Assembly (NCBI RefSeq): GCF_002104335.1
Contig: NZ_CP020867.1
Coordinates: 620,001-684,000, forward strand
From: Campylobacter cuniculorum DSM 23162 = LMG 24588
GTDB lineage: Bacteria > Campylobacterota > Campylobacteria > Campylobacterales > Campylobacteraceae
Reading direction: 5' to 3'
Length of the DNA: 64,000 nt
The notes under the pieces were generated by a model. It saw only the letters and a program-made list of their open reading frames with translations. It had not been told where the DNA came from and did not search any database. Position numbers and translations under genes: made by a program. Positions 63,169-64,000 of the stretch are shown piece after piece (positions within the stretch are counted from its first letter, which is position 1; the number at the start of each line of letters is the position of its first letter).

Positions 63169-64000
63169 TCATTCAAAATATTTTAATTCTTTCATTTTTT
63201 CATAAATTTTAGCTGTGGCTATCCCCGAACTTATACTTCTACCCCCATGTTCGAGTAAAACGGTTACAACATATCTTGGATGAGCATAGGGAGCATAGCT
63301 CGTCATCCAAGTGTGCGACCTTGTGTAGTATTCTAAATCTGCTTCATTGACTCTGTTTTTATCTTTTTGAGAAAAGCCTATAACCTGTGCTGTTCCCGTT
63401 TTTGCTGCTACTTTAATAGGAAGATGGCTAAGGTAGCGGTAGGCTGTCCCGCCTTGCTCATTTGCAACGGCATACATTGCATCGCGTATATAGGGGAGTT
63501 GAGTTTGTTCAAAAAGTGTAAAAACTTCATTGTTTGTATTTTGTGTGCTTAAATTTTTATCTTCAACTTGTTTTAAAAAATGTGGAGTCACACCCGATCC
63601 TTTAGCAATTTGAGCTGTGTATTTAGCAACCTGCATAGGTGTTACTAAAAAATCGCCCTGTCCGATTGAAGTGTTTAAGGTTTCACCTTGATACCAAGGC
63701 TTTTTAAACCTTTGCATTTTCCATTCTCTGCTTGGAACTATCCCCACAAATTCATTAGGTAAATCCACTCCTGTTTTTGTGCCAAAACCTATACGACTTA
63801 AAGTTGAGCTAACCCTATCAATGCCCACATTCAAGCCCCCGTTATAAAAATACACATCACAGCTTTGTTTAATGCCATTTTTTAAATCCACATTTCCATG
63901 CCCACTTCTATTCCAACACCTAAAATCTCTCCCACCAAATTCGAACGCCCCGCTACAAAAAAAACTCGTATTTGTATTGATTTTCTTCGAATCTAAAAAA
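63169..64000 (-). CDS. mrdA: Penicillin-binding protein 2, C-terminal part (continues beyond window)
   Basis: The frame is open to the window end (277 codons seen). Transpeptidase domain of the elongation-specific PBP2: KQSCDVYFYNGG carries the SxN-equivalent SCD, and AAKTGTAQVIG the KTGT motif. CWNRSGHGNVDLKN and GQGDFLVTPMQVAKYTAQIA are typical of PBP2. The SxxK nucleophile lies outside. An apparent start at GTG 63891 is internal, because the frame continues upstream with conserved PBP2 sequence. Works with RodA in lateral wall growth. Confidence 0.93.
   Translation of the reverse strand, partial: FLDSKKINTNTSFFCSGAFEFGGRDFRCWNRSGHGNVDLKNGIKQSCDVYFYNGGLNVGIDRVSSTLSRIGFGTKTGVDLPNEFVGIVPSREWKMQRFKKPWYQGETLNTSIGQGDFLVTPMQVAKYTAQIAKGSGVTPHFLKQVEDKNLSTQNTNNEVFTLFEQTQLPYIRDAMYAVANEQGGTAYRYLSHLPIKVAAKTGTAQVIGFSQKDKNRVNEADLEYYTRSHTWMTSYAPYAHPRYVVTVLLEHGGRSISSGIATAKIYEKMKELKYFE

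Noticed and set aside
62976-63212. 78-codon plus-strand opening between ispG and mrdA as an intact gene
   Set aside because: It starts without a ribosome site and runs into the conserved 3' end of mrdA on the other strand. Better explained as part of a decayed gene.

Overview
The window is AT-rich chromosomal DNA from a Campylobacter (Epsilonproteobacteria/Campylobacterota). This rests on the protein sequences (major outer membrane porin, CetA/CetB energy taxis pair, CcoI/CcoS, PetABC, DcuA, AspA), on TATAAT-type -10 boxes, on G8-G11 contingency tracts inside surface-sugar genes, and on gene blocks that follow the C. jejuni order as I remember it. rpoB and rpoC are separate, overlapping genes, not fused as in Helicobacter. 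A thermotolerant species of the C. upsaliensis/helveticus kind is plausible, but the species cannot be fixed from this sequence.

Layout. 1-16.5 kb is the information-processing core: 3' part of tuf, rpmG, tRNA-Trp, secE, nusG, rplK, rplA, rplJ, rplL, rpoB, rpoC, rpsL, a small exported proline-rich protein, rpsG, fusA, tRNA-Arg(CCU). 16.6-19.6 kb, directly behind the tRNA, is a translationally coupled three-gene cassette: an APH/choline-kinase-like kinase switched OFF by a G9 tract, a G10-containing NAD-dependent epimerase, and a nucleotidyltransferase-HAD fusion. 19.7-23.5 kb holds amt, an apparently 5'-truncated AEC permease, and an FkbM methyltransferase with a G11 tract.

23.8-25.45 kb is the most unusual part. 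Five direct repeat units each encode a 20-residue hydrophobic peptide. Each has a TATAAT box upstream and a second, opposite TATAAT box just past the stop codon, and the 5' and 3' ends of each sense transcript are complementary. This is the architecture of a type I toxin-antitoxin array, similar in peptide size to Ibs/Sib of E. coli and in mRNA folding to AapA/IsoA of H. pylori. About 1 kb of extremely A-rich DNA separates it from the terminator of porA (26.5-27.9 kb). Upstream of porA is a candidate 75-80 nt small RNA with a CU-rich loop.

28.5-32 kb is the leftward ADP-heptose operon (gmhB-hldD-hldE-gmhA) for lipooligosaccharide core synthesis. It is followed by a monohaem cytochrome c, ccoS-ccoI (cbb3 oxidase copper supply), rho, dnaX, tRNA-Met(CAU), a Pit phosphate transporter and a small exported protein. 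40.9-41.65 kb holds a decayed WYL-type regulator. Then come a dicarboxylate/cation symporter, cetB-cetA, mnmG, an ArsB/NhaD-type transporter and petABC (cytochrome bc1).

51.6-60.9 kb carries ung, aspA-dcuA (aspartate/fumarate metabolism), three envelope genes (COG3014-like lipoprotein, LpoB-like lipoprotein, CsgG-like protein), rplU-rpmA-obgE and a PNPOx-like flavoprotein. The window ends with a stand-alone CysC-type kinase, ispG, a decayed stretch and the 3' part of mrdA (PBP2). Respiration (PetABC, CcoI/S, cytochrome c), energy taxis (CetAB) and fumarate/aspartate handling (AspA, DcuA, the symporter) form one physiological theme. Surface variation (three poly-G genes, porA, heptose operon) is the other.
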